A DNA stretch of 64,000 nucleotides from Anaeramoeba ignava (lineage: Eukaryota; Metamonada; Anaeramoebidae). Of this stretch, positions 45,256 through 55,663 are shown piece after piece. A program made the position numbers and the translations under genes. The stretch spans positions 236,001 to 300,000 of the forward strand of contig JAPDFW010000044.1 of NCBI GenBank assembly GCA_028826165.1. The letters are read 5' to 3'. The stretch's first letter is position 1. Each line of letters starts with the position of its first letter. The notes beneath the pieces were generated by a model. The model was not told the origin of the DNA, searched no databases, and saw only the letters and a list, made by a program, of their open reading frames with translations.

Positions 45256-45281
45256 TTTTAATTTCATTAATAATTTCTTTT

Positions 45282-47123
45282 TTAAAAAATTAAACATTTT
45301 TCTTTCTTTTTTTCTATTTGAATTTTTTCTTTCTTATTGTTTTGATTTTGATTATTAAATTTTTTAATTAATAAATCAATTAAATTTGGATTTGTTTGAT
45401 TTAATTGAAAATAATCAATTCCAGTTTCTAATTCATCAATGATTTCTTGAGTAATTTGAATTCCTTCTTTAATTTGATTTGAATAAATCCAATATTCAAA
45501 TATTTGAAATGATTTATTACTTAATTCACTATAATCTGTAACTTTATTAGAAGTATCTTCAGTTACAGATAAAAACATTCCTCGATATAATTCACTTCTC
45601 ATTATTAATATTAATTTAGGAAATTTATATTGTTTTTCTTTTCTTTCAATTATAAAATCTTTTTCATTTTCATTTTCATTTAAATAAATTCTTTTCATTG
45701 TTTCTTCTATTTTTTCATTTGAATTTATAATTTCTTTAATTTCAGAATATAATTTTGGATTTATTATTCTGTTTGAATAAATCATTTCAAATATTTGATT
45801 TGATTCTTTAAATGATTTTTTTGAAATAATTTCTTGAAGTTTTTCATTTTGATTTTGATCTTTTAATCTATATTTCAATATTAATTTATGAGCTTCAATT
45901 ATTTCTCCATTTTCTGTTTTAAATGAAATATCACAAAATTCTTTTCTTCCAAATAGTTTTATCAAATCTTCTTCAAGATTGGAAAAAGAAGGAGGAGAAT
46001 AATAAATAAATGATTTGAAAAAACCACAATGAATATGATAATTAGAAATATTTTCATCAAATCTTAATTCAGGAAGTTCAATTTGAATTGGAATTGATTG
46101 ATATTTTGTATCTCCAGTTCCTAATTGACCATAATCATTTAATCCAAATCCAATTAATTTTGAATTGGAAGTTAAAATCAAAGTATGCTTATATCTACAA
46201 GAAAAATCAATAATATTATTATTTTCAAATAAAGATGATTTGATTTCAGTAAATTCATAAGTATTTTCATCTTCTTTTCCAAGTCCATTATATTCATAAT
46301 CTCCACATGAATAAAGTTTTCTTTTTGGATTTTCATTTTCATTTTGATCTTCAATCAACATTATTGAATGTTCGTATCCACATTTAATATCAATTATTTC
46401 ACCTTTTGGAATATTTTGGATTTTAATTGGCTTTTTGATTTTCCATTCTTCTTCTGTATCTCCTAATCCAAGTTGGCCATAATGATTCCAACCACATCCA
46501 AATAATTCTTGATTTGAATTTAAAAGAAAAATAAAAGTTGAAAAAGTTCCTGAAAATATTTTAGAAACATTTTTCATCATTAAAATTGGTTTTTCTGCCT
46601 TTTTTAATGTTCCAACACCAAGTTGACCATAAAAATTTGAACCAATTCCATAAACATTATGATTTGAAGTTAATAAGTAAATTGAATTATATCCAGAAAC
46701 AACGTCTTGAATTATTCTATCATTTGTATCTTTAATTAATGATGAAATATTGATAAATTCATTTGGATTATTTTCATTAATTTCTTCTCCTTTTGCAAAT
46801 ACATTTCCTTCTATTGTTAAAATAGCTTCATTAAAATAACCACCAGTTACTTTTTGAATATTTTCTTCAATTTGGATTTTTGAAGGATTTTGTTTTAAAT
46901 CTTTATAATATCTTTTATTTAAATATTCTATTGCTTTTCCATTTTTAAAAAGGAAAATTGTTGAAGATTCACCTGATGAAATTTTTTTAATTTGTTTTTC
47001 ATTTTCATTTTCATTTTCATTTTCATTTTCAAATTTAAATTGAATTGGTTTTGTTATTTTTTTTGGTTTATTTTTTAAAAGAATTGGTTCTTTATTTCTT
47101 CCAAAAAATAAACAATCATTCAT
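45282..47123 (-). CDS. RCC1-BTB protein, copy C (intact)
   Basis: The open frame extends upstream to 47285 through a Lys-Ile repeat that is the hexamer spacer. The homologous start MNDCLFFGRNKEP at 47123 is preferred, giving about 613 residues. RCC1 blades: VYGIGSNFYGQLGVG, LFGCGWNHYGQLGLGD, KLYSCGDYEYNGLG, LIGFGLNDYGQLGTGD. Two BTB-like segments follow as in copy A, then a Lys/Asn-rich tail ending KKEKCLIF. It shares most of its sequence with copies A, B and D, indicating recent tandem duplication. Confidence 0.85.
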   Translation of the reverse strand: MNDCLFFGRNKEPILLKNKPKKITKPIQFKFENENENENENEKQIKKISSGESSTIFLFKNGKAIEYLNKRYYKDLKQNPSKIQIEENIQKVTGGYFNEAILTIEGNVFAKGEEINENNPNEFINISSLIKDTNDRIIQDVVSGYNSIYLLTSNHNVYGIGSNFYGQLGVGTLKKAEKPILMMKNVSKIFSGTFSTFIFLLNSNQELFGCGWNHYGQLGLGDTEEEWKIKKPIKIQNIPKGEIIDIKCGYEHSIMLIEDQNENENPKRKLYSCGDYEYNGLGKEDENTYEFTEIKSSLFENNNIIDFSCRYKHTLILTSNSKLIGFGLNDYGQLGTGDTKYQSIPIQIELPELRFDENISNYHIHCGFFKSFIYYSPPSFSNLEEDLIKLFGRKEFCDISFKTENGEIIEAHKLILKYRLKDQNQNEKLQEIISKKSFKESNQIFEMIYSNRIINPKLYSEIKEIINSNEKIEETMKRIYLNENENEKDFIIERKEKQYKFPKLILIMRSELYRGMFLSVTEDTSNKVTDYSELSNKSFQIFEYWIYSNQIKEGIQITQEIIDELETGIDYFQLNQTNPNLIDLLIKKFNNQNQNNKKEKIQIEKKKEKCLIF

Positions 47124-47149
47124 TTTTGAAAAGAAAAAAATGAAAAAAT

Positions 47150-47285
47150 GATTTTTAATTTTAATTTTAATTTTAATTTTAATTTTAATTTTGATTTTAA
47201 TTTTAATTTTGATTTTAATTTTAATTTTAATTTTAATTTTAATTTTAATTTTAATTTTAATTTTGATTTTGAATTTTAATTTCAT
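47150..47285. repeat. TTTTAA/TTTTGA hexamer array between RCC1-BTB copies C and D
   Basis: About 130 bp of hexamers directly 5' of copy C and 3' of copy D. Confidence 0.85.
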
Positions 47286-47298
47286 TAATAATTTCTTT

Positions 47299-49154
47299 TT
47301 AAAAAATTAAACATTTTTCTTTCTTTTTTTCTATTTGAATTTTTTCTTTCTTATTGTTTTGATTTTGATTATTAAATTTGTTAATTAATAAATCAATTAA
47401 ATTTGGATTTGTTTGATTTAATTGAAAATAATCAATTCCAATTTTAATTTCATTAATGATTCCTTGTGTAATTTGAATTTCATCTTTAATTTGATTTGAA
47501 TAAATCCAATATTCAAATATTTGGAATGATTTATTACTTAATTCACTATAATCTGTAACTTTATTAGAAGTATCTTCAGTTACAGATAAAAACATTCCTC
47601 GATATAATTCACTTCTCATTATTAATATTAATTTTGGAAATTTATATTGTTTTTCTTTTCTTTCAATAATAAAATCTTTTTCATTTTCATTTTCATTTAA
47701 ATAAATTCTTTTCATTGTTTCTTCAATTTTTTCATTTGAATTTATAATTTCTTTAATTTCAGAATATAATTTTGGATTTATTATTCTGTTTGAATAAATC
47801 ATTTCAAATATTTGATTTGATTCTTTAAATGATTTTTTTGAAATAATTTCTTGAAGTTTTTCATTTTGATTTTGATTTAATCTATATTTCAATATTAATT
47901 TATGAGCTTTGATTATTTCTCCATTTTCGGTTTTAAATGAAATATTACAAAATTCTTTTCTTCCAAATAGTTTTATCAAATCTTCTTCAAGATTGGAAAA
48001 AGAATGAGGAGAATAATAAAGAAATGATTTGTAATATCCACAATGAATATGATAATTAGAAATATTTTCATTAAATCTTAATTTAGGAAGTTCAATTTGA
48101 ATTGGAATTGATTGATCTTCTCTATCTCCAGTTCCTAATTCTGACCTTAAATTCCATCCAAATGCTATCATTTTTGAATTGGAAGTTAAAATTAAAGTAT
48201 GAGTAGATCCACAAGAAAAATCAATAATATAATCATTTTCAAATAAAGATGATTTGATTTCAGTAAATTCATAAGTATTTTCATTTTCGTTTTCATTTTC
48301 GTTTTCATTTTCGTTTTCATTTTTGCCAAGTCCATTATATAGAGAATTTCCACATGAATAAAGTTTTCTTTTTTTTGATTTTGATTTTGATTTTCATTTT
48401 CAATCAACATTACTGAATGCCAATAACCAGTTTTAATATCAATTATTTCACCTTTTGGAATATTTTGGATTTTGGTTAATTTATTAAGAATTCCTTCTGT
48501 AGTTGTTTCTTTTAATCCAATTTGACCAAAATAATTCCAACCACATCCAAATAATTCTTGATTTGAATTTAAAAGAAAAACATGAATTGAATCATTTCCT
48601 GAAAATATTTTAGAAACATTTTTCATCATTAAAATTGGTTTTCTTCTTTCTTTAAATATATTAGAATCAAAACCAAGTTGACCATATTCATTATCACCAA
48701 TTCCATAAGCATTTTGATTTGAAGTTAATAGATAAATTGAATATCTTCCACAAACAACATCTTGAATTATTCTATCATTTTTATCTTCAATTAATGATGA
48801 AATATTGATAAATTCATTTTTGTTTCTTGAATTAATATAATCTCCTTTGGCAAATACATTTCCTTCTTTTGTTAAAATAGCTTCATTTCTATTACCAACA
48901 GTTACTTTTTGAATATTTTCTTCAATTTGGATTTTTGAAGGATTATTTGAATATTGTAAATATTCTATTGCTTTTCCATTTTTAAAAAGGAAAATTGTTG
49001 AAAAATAACTTGATGAAATTTGTTTAATTTGTTTTTCATTTTCATTTTCATTTTCATTTTCAAATTTAAATTGAATTGGTTTTGTTGTTTTTTCTATTCC
49101 AATTATGATACCTGCATGTGCTGTTTTATGAGGAAAAAATAAAATTTCATTCAT
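47299..49154 (-). CDS. RCC1-BTB protein, copy D (single frameshift)
   Basis: Two open segments in different frames: 49154 to about 48366, and about 48366 to 47299. The break lies in an 8-T run (48368-48375), where copy C has a shorter run followed by GG. Read across it, the protein has RCC1 blades (AYGIGDNEYGQLGF, LFGCGWNYFGQIGL, KLYSCGNSLYNGLG, AFGWNLRSELGTGD) and the two BTB-like segments ending KEKCLIF. An Asn-Glu run near 48290 is longer than in the other copies. The N-terminus (MNEILFFPHKTAH) has diverged. One homopolymer indel only, so the gene may well be intact in the organism. Confidence 0.75.
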
Positions 49155-49192
49155 TTCAAAAAAGAAAAAAAATGAAAAAAATATCATTTTAT

Positions 49193-50671
49193 TCAAAATT
49201 GTTTTTTTTTTAAATTAAGAAAGTTTTTCAATTTCATTAATTGATGAACTAACAAATTCCAAAGTTTGTCAGGAGGAATATCACTATTGAAATGACCAGC
49301 ATTGTGATATTCATGACCCATAAAAGTACAAATATTTCTAAAATGAACATTTGCAGCAACTCTATTTTCCATAAAGATTTCAATAAGATGAGATTTTTCA
49401 GGAAAATAAACAAGATAAGAAAAAGCAGCTCCATGTGGACCCATTATAATTGATAATCGTGAACTAATTTGGATTTGTTCTTCAATTGTTAGTTTTTCAG
49501 GTTGAAATTTTATAATTGACCAATTTGGAGGGAGTTTTCCTTCAATATAATTAAAAATTTCATCATAATTTGGGATTTTTCTTGATACTTTTTTTTCAAT
49601 GTAATCTTCTCTTTTCACAAATGCAATTGTATAAGGTGGTTTATGAACATTATCTTTAAATGAGATATTAAATCTTTCAAAGATATAATTTTTAAAAGCA
49701 AAAAGAATAGGCGATCTGCAATTTTTGTTCCAGTTAATCTTCAAATCAATATCGAGAATCGAATATCGAGCCCACATTCCAAAAATCACTTTTTTGAAAC
49801 AAGTATTTTTGGGGAATTTTCCATCTCTTAAAAAAATGGGTTCTTTTCCAAAATAAATTGACCAAAAATTATATAATTGAGATCCAGAAGGCATGTCGTC
49901 AGTGAAAACAAGTTGAATTTTTTGGGGATCTTCATCGAGAATCATAAGACTAATGAAAGTCGTGATATAATCCTCCAAAGCATGATAAGAGTTTCGATAA
50001 TCCCAACGGAAAATAAACATAGCAGTCTCATTGATCCAATGTTCACAATTCATTTCAGGAACTGAAACCATATTCCCAATAACATAATCCATATGCATTT
50101 CCCATTGATCTGAGGGAATCCAATTTTTTATTTCTTGATTACAATCAACAGTCAAAAATCCTTCTCCAAAATGAACATTATTTTTTGCTGGTAAAGATGT
50201 GCTTCCTGCTTTAAAAAAAGGATCATATCCTTTGATTTCTACATTATTTCCTGTGCATAAAATGTGTTTTTCTGGTTGAAATCTTTTATAACAAGAAATT
50301 TGTGAAGATCCTATTCCTGAACAAATATTTATTCTTGATTTCTTCCAATTATTTATTAATGAAAATCCATATTGATCTGAACATTTTTTTGTGATTTCAA
50401 TTTCTTTTTCCATTTCCATCATTTTGATAATCGATGTTGTTAAAGAATTATTTTTGCAAATTTCATATTTAATTTCACATTTTCCATTCTCATTTTCTGA
50501 TTTTGTATTTATTATTTGTATTTCTTTTGAGATTATTTTTTCATTTTCTTTTTTTATTATCCATTTCGAATTAAGAATAAAAAAAATTGTTATTTGTCCA
50601 ATCAACACAATTATAACAATTATTTTTATAATTAAGGGTAAATTTTCTTTTTTATTTAGATTTCTATTCAT
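49193..50671 (-). CDS. GT61-family glycosyltransferase, type II membrane protein
   Basis: A 492-residue intronless ORF. A short basic N-terminus is followed by one membrane helix (about 13-35), the layout of Golgi or ER type II enzymes. The catalytic region contains WDYRNSYHALEDYITTF, LVFTDDMPSGSQL and the late MGPHGAAFSYLVYFPEKSHLIEI block, which is the GPHGA signature of GT61 (EOGT, POMGNT2, plant xylosyltransferases). Donor and acceptor cannot be told. Its stop codon lies ~40 bp upstream of the RCC1-BTB copy D start. Confidence 0.75.
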   Translation of the reverse strand: MNRNLNKKENLPLIIKIIVIIVLIGQITIFFILNSKWIIKKENEKIISKEIQIINTKSENENGKCEIKYEICKNNSLTTSIIKMMEMEKEIEITKKCSDQYGFSLINNWKKSRINICSGIGSSQISCYKRFQPEKHILCTGNNVEIKGYDPFFKAGSTSLPAKNNVHFGEGFLTVDCNQEIKNWIPSDQWEMHMDYVIGNMVSVPEMNCEHWINETAMFIFRWDYRNSYHALEDYITTFISLMILDEDPQKIQLVFTDDMPSGSQLYNFWSIYFGKEPIFLRDGKFPKNTCFKKVIFGMWARYSILDIDLKINWNKNCRSPILFAFKNYIFERFNISFKDNVHKPPYTIAFVKREDYIEKKVSRKIPNYDEIFNYIEGKLPPNWSIIKFQPEKLTIEEQIQISSRLSIIMGPHGAAFSYLVYFPEKSHLIEIFMENRVAANVHFRNICTFMGHEYHNAGHFNSDIPPDKLWNLLVHQLMKLKNFLNLKKKQF

Positions 50672-50726
50672 TTTATTTTTATTAAAAAAAAAATGAAAAA
50701 AAAATAAATTTATTTTTTAGGTTTTT

Positions 50727-53700
50727 TTATTTTTGAAAATCTTTTCTTTCAAGAAGAATTCTTTGGAAATTAATTTTTATAAAAGGTTCTTTTTCTTGAA
50801 TTATTGTTCCCAAAGTTGAAAATAAGGAAATTAAGTTTTCTGTTGAAAGAGGGAATAAATTTAATAAAATTTTTCGAATTTTTTGGATCTTATTATTTAC
50901 TTGATCTTCTGAAATGGAAAATTTAATATCAGAGTTTTTTTTGCCAGCGAAAAATTGGATTATAAAATCAAGATCTTCAACAATAATTGGTGTATCATCA
51001 GGAGAATAAAATCTGCCTCCTTCCAAAAGAACATATTCAAAACATTTAAGGAAATCATCATAAATAAAATCAAATAAATTTTGTTTGTGTTCTTCATTTG
51101 TTAAATCATTTTGAATTTCTGAAAGGATTGAAACTAGATAAATCAAGACATTATTAATTCTATAATTTATATCAGGAAGATAAAGTTTGAATGAAAAAGC
51201 TTCACGAAGTTGATAAAAAATAATCTGTGAACTAATAAACTTTGCTGTTGGAAAAACACATTTTTTTTTCACAAAATTTTTCAATTTGTTTTGAGTTGTT
51301 TGAAAAGGAAAAGCTTTTATATTTTTTTCGTTGTTATTGTTGTTATTATTATTTTCATTCAAAATATTTCCATAATCAAAATATTCTTCTTGTTTCATCA
51401 TTTCTTCTGTTTTTTGTTTGAATTCATTACATAATTTGTTAAATAAATCAATTACTAAACTCAAATTATTCAATCTAACACAATTTTGAGAAATTAAATA
51501 ACGTGGAAATTTATTATCAACTATTAATTCAATTGTTTTTATTCTTTGAGATTCATTTGTAATAAATTGATGATTTTTTTGTGATTCATTTGAAATAATT
51601 TGTTGATTTGATTTTTGTTTTATTTGTTGATTTTTTTGTGATTCATTTGAAATAATTTGTTGATTTGATTTTTGTTTTATTTGTTGATTTTTTTGTGATT
51701 CATTTGGAATAAATTGATTTGATTTTTGTTTTATTTGTTGATTTTTTTGTGATTCATTTGAAATAATTTGTTGATTTGATTTTTTTGATTTAGAAAAAGT
51801 TATTCTCACTAATCTTGAATATTTACGAAATATTTGATATAAATCTTCAAAAAATGGTTTTGCAATTAATTCAATAATTTCTTGTGATAAAACTTGATAA
51901 AATATTTCTTTGATTGATACTACAACTTTCCATAAATCAAAAATAGAATGTATAAAATTAAAATTCATTTATAAAATTAAAATTTATTTATAAAATTAAA
52001 ATTTATTTATAAAATTATAATTCATTTATAAAATTATAATTCATTTTATAAATTCATTTATTATAATTCATTTTAAAATTAAAATTAAAAAAATTCATTT
52101 ATAAAATTAAAATTAAAATTAAAATTTTATAAAATTAAAATTAAAAATTACCTTGATTCAACATCAAATACCTCATCTTCAATTATTTTGGAAATGTAAC
52201 TTAAAATGTTAGTCGTATTTGTTTTCATCCAATCAATAAAAATTTGTGAAATGAACTGCTGTAAATTTGGAAATTGATTTGAAGAAATATTCTTTTTCAT
52301 AAAAAATTTAATCAATAATCTTCCACTTTTCCAAATATTTAAAGTTGTATTATCCAAATATTTATGTTTTTCAATAAAATCATTGAGAAAATTAATGTAT
52401 AATTGAGAATAAATTTTAAGTAATAACTTTTCAACATGAGAATATTGATCGAAAAAAATTCCTGAATAAAACTAAATAATAAAAATTGAAATTAAAATCA
52501 AAATCAAAATCATTCGGAAATTATTTAGAATCAATTACATCTAAATCATCTTTAATTAAATCTTTCAAATTCCCAAAAAATTCCAAATTGATTTGTTCAT
52601 TTTCATTTTCATTTTTAGGAAATAAATTTCTAACATGATCTAATAAAAAATCCTTAACAATCTTCTTTGTACTTTTAATTAAATTAAATTAAATTAAATT
52701 AAATTAAATTATTATTTTTGTTTTTGTTTTTCTTTTGCAAATTATACTTGAATTTTGAATTAAGAATTGTTTTTAAAATTATAAAACATTTTGAAAAATT
52801 TGAAATCATTTCTGGAAAATGTTCAAAATAATTTTTTAAATTTTGCATAAAAACTAACATTTCTGAACAAATTTCTTGAAAAATTCCTCTTAAAAAAGGT
52901 GAAATTTCTTGAATTTGAATTTGAATTTGAATAATTAAAATGAATTGATATTAAAAAATAAGTTAATAAAATTTGATAAATTTTTCCATTTTCAAAAACC
53001 TTTTGATTGAATTTCTTTTAATTCTGTTTGAAATGTTAAGAAAAGTTGATCATGTTTTGAAGAGAATTTTTTTTCTAATTGAAAAACTTCTTTAATTTTC
53101 TTCCATAAAATTTTGATAATAATAACTTGAGTTGAAAAGTTTGATAATGAAAAGAATTTTTGGAAAGAATCAATTTTCTTAATTTCTTTCTGTTCCAAAT
53201 GAAAAATTAATGTATTATTTTCAACTTTTTCTTGAAGATTAATAAAATATTCAATTAAATTTTCAAAATAAATCATTATTGAATCTTCTAAAAGTGGAAT
53301 TTTTTGATCATTTTCAAAATCTTTCATTTGATTCATAATTTGCTTTAAATCATTATTTATTTCTTCAATTCTTTTCAAATAAAATTGTTGATTAAAATCT
53401 TGAGAAGAAAAAAAAAAACGATTATTTAAATTAGAATTTGAAGGTTTTTGTTTTTAATCATTTTTCTATTTACCATTTCCTTCTTTATTTCCAAATGAAT
53501 TCAAACTTTGAATTTTGGAAATTATTTCTTGAGAATCATTTTTAAAAGAATTTTTTTTAAAGATTTTTTCCAGTTCATAAATAAATATATTGATCTAATT
53601 TTTGTTTTACACAAAAAAAAAAACAAATATAAAAATCAATCATAATTTAATCATTTTTTTCTTTTTCTTTTTCTTTTTCTTTTTAAAATTACTTGATGTT

Positions 53701-54509
53701 GTCTCCATTCAAAAAAGAAATTCCAATCATTCTGATTTATAAATGAAATTTTTGATAATAATTTTAATTTAAAATTTAAATCTGAAATTTGTTCCAATTC
53801 ATTTTTAGATTTGAGATGAATTTCTACAAGTTTTTGATAATAATTTTCTGAGATATCAAGTTTTTCTCGAATAAATTGAATTAATTTCTCATGTTTCTTT
53901 TAAATTTTTTTTTTTTTTTGAAAAAGGAAACAAAAAGAATAATTGAATCCATGATAAAAAAAAATTGATTTTATATTTTTTTTAATCTTTCAAATCATTT
54001 CCATAAAAATTAAAATTATTTTTACTTTTTTTGTATTAAAATGTAATTTCTAGAGCAATTAATAATTGAAAGGCTTCCAACTTTTTAATTTAAATTTAAA
54101 ATTTAATTTTAACTTTTTAATTTTTCAAATATTATTAATAATAAAATTTACTGAAATTTGATTATAATTAATTGGAAATTCTTTTTGAAATGAATTTAAA
54201 TCAATTTTCTTTTCTTCATTTTTAATTTGATTTTCATTTTGATTTTTAATTTGATTTTCATTTTGATTTTTAATAAAAGAAGAAAGATCAAAATTTTTTT
54301 CATTTTTTTGAATTGATTCAATTAAAGAATTAACAGGAATTTTATTCCAATTAATTTGATTAAGATTAATTGTTTGATTTAAATTGAAATATTGAGGATG
54401 ATTTTTAAAGAGATATTGTAATAATTGATTTTTCTGACTAAATAAATAAATATAAGAAAATTTAAAATTAAATTTTTTTTTTAATCAATTTTTTAATCAT
54501 TTACTCCAT
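50727..54509 (-). CDS. Munc13-homology-domain protein (MHD1-MHD2), vesicle tethering/priming
   Basis: Exons as read (minus): 54509-54505 (five nt, ATGGA), 54437-54152, 53896-53693, 53594-53474, 53398-53000, 52907-52748, 52671-52539, 52471-52152 and ~51951-50727, about 950 residues. The MHD1 part includes FIDWMKTNTTNILSYI followed by HSIFDLWKVV. The MHD2 part includes LREAFSFKLYL and FEYVLLEGGRFYSPDDTPII, then VEDLDFIIQFFAG, the LL-GG-R-hs-D-eEDL pattern of Munc13, UNC13D/BAIAP3 and plant PATROL1 relatives. It would help tether or prime vesicles for SNARE fusion. A repeat of SNQQIISNESQKN-type units lies near 51560-51790. The last intron has no AG, and a helical piece (LEAFQLLIALEI, near 54050-54080) could be an unplaced exon. 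Confidence 0.6.
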
Positions 54510-54571
54510 TTTTAAAGAAAAAAAGAAAAAAAAAAATGATTTTCATTTTTTTCAATTTATTTTAAAAATAA
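54510..54571. promoter_or_regulatory. 62-bp divergent promoter region
   Basis: Start codons of the Munc13-like (-) and CDC123-like (+) genes are 62 bp apart. The spacer is an A-run followed by TTTTCATTTTTTTCAATTT. Confidence 0.4.
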
Positions 54572-55597
54572 ATGCTTTCTCAAATTAAAAAAGTTCAACT
54601 TAAAAAACAAGTTGTAATTGATGATAGAAGTGCTCCAATTTTACAAACAAAAGTTTCAAAAGAAGAAGTTGAAAATTATCATTCATCAGTTTTAAATGCA
54701 AATATTGAGAACTGGATCAATTTAATTTCAGAATTCACATTCAAAACAAAATTTTTCAATTTAACAACAAAAAACGCAGAACTTTTAATTGAAATTTATA
54801 AATATTACAAACAACATTTGAAAATATCAGAAGAATTTTCGGAAAAATTAAATCCAATAGCAAATCAATTACAGGAAGTGATTGATTCACTTAAAGGATC
54901 GAAACCACATGTTTTTATCAAATCATCATCAAGAAGTGCAAAAGATACAGCAATTTTCAATATGAAATTTGATTCCATTTACATTTCCAAATTAAAATCA
55001 AGTGAGAACAACCCAATAAGCAACAATGAAAAAGCAAAATATTTGCTTGAAACAGCAACTCAATTACTCCAAGTATCAAATGCAAAGGATATGCTTCTTG
55101 AATGGTGTACATCTGATAGAATTTATGAAGATTTAGTGTTAGCTTTGGAACATCCCGAAAAATTCAATGAAAATTTCGTGATTCGTGAATGGATTGATAT
55201 TGATGTTGATATGGAGTTTAGAGGTTTTGTTTCAAATGGAAATTTAGTAGCTCTTTCTCAATATAATCATGTTTGTGTCTTTCCTCGAGTGATCCAATAC
55301 AAAGACAAAATCCAAAAATTGATTTTGGATACTTTCCAAAAAATCAAACCAAAACTTATTCATTATTCTCATTATATCGTTGATTTTGCAATAACTGGAA
55401 AAGATTTGGATACTGTTTGGATTATTGAATTAAATCCTTGGATTTTTTCAACTGATGGTTGTTTGTTTAGTTGGACTTTAGATAAATCAATTTTGGAAAA
55501 TGGACCTTTTGAATTTAGAATAAGAGAAAAAGAAGATGAAGATTTACCCAAAAAAATTTCACTTGAATGGAGAGAAAAACTATTATATGAGATTTAA
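54572..55597 (+). CDS. CDC123/D123 family protein
   Basis: A 341-residue intronless ORF of typical family length. ATP-grasp-like motifs of the D123 family are present: VFIKSSSRSAKDTA, WIDIDVDMEFRGFV with SNGNLVALSQYNH, HYIVDFAIT, VWIIELNPWIF-STDGCLFSW and PFEFRIRE. CDC123 assembles the eIF2 alpha-beta-gamma complex, and the metal and ATP ligand residues (the DMEFRGF Glu/Arg and the IELNP Glu/Asn) are kept. The N-terminal ~30 residues before the domain are lineage-specific. Confidence 0.85.
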   Translation: MLSQIKKVQLKKQVVIDDRSAPILQTKVSKEEVENYHSSVLNANIENWINLISEFTFKTKFFNLTTKNAELLIEIYKYYKQHLKISEEFSEKLNPIANQLQEVIDSLKGSKPHVFIKSSSRSAKDTAIFNMKFDSIYISKLKSSENNPISNNEKAKYLLETATQLLQVSNAKDMLLEWCTSDRIYEDLVLALEHPEKFNENFVIREWIDIDVDMEFRGFVSNGNLVALSQYNHVCVFPRVIQYKDKIQKLILDTFQKIKPKLIHYSHYIVDFAITGKDLDTVWIIELNPWIFSTDGCLFSWTLDKSILENGPFEFRIREKEDEDLPKKISLEWREKLLYEI

Positions 55598-55663
55598 GAA
55601 TTTCAATCAAAAATCAATAAAATCCAAATCAAATTTTTTCCTTTTTATAATCTTTATTAATTT

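Noticed and set aside
45282-47285. Start of RCC1-BTB copy C at 47285
   Set aside because: The extra N-terminus is Lys-Ile repeat from the intergenic hexamer array; all other copies start at the conserved Met-Asn.
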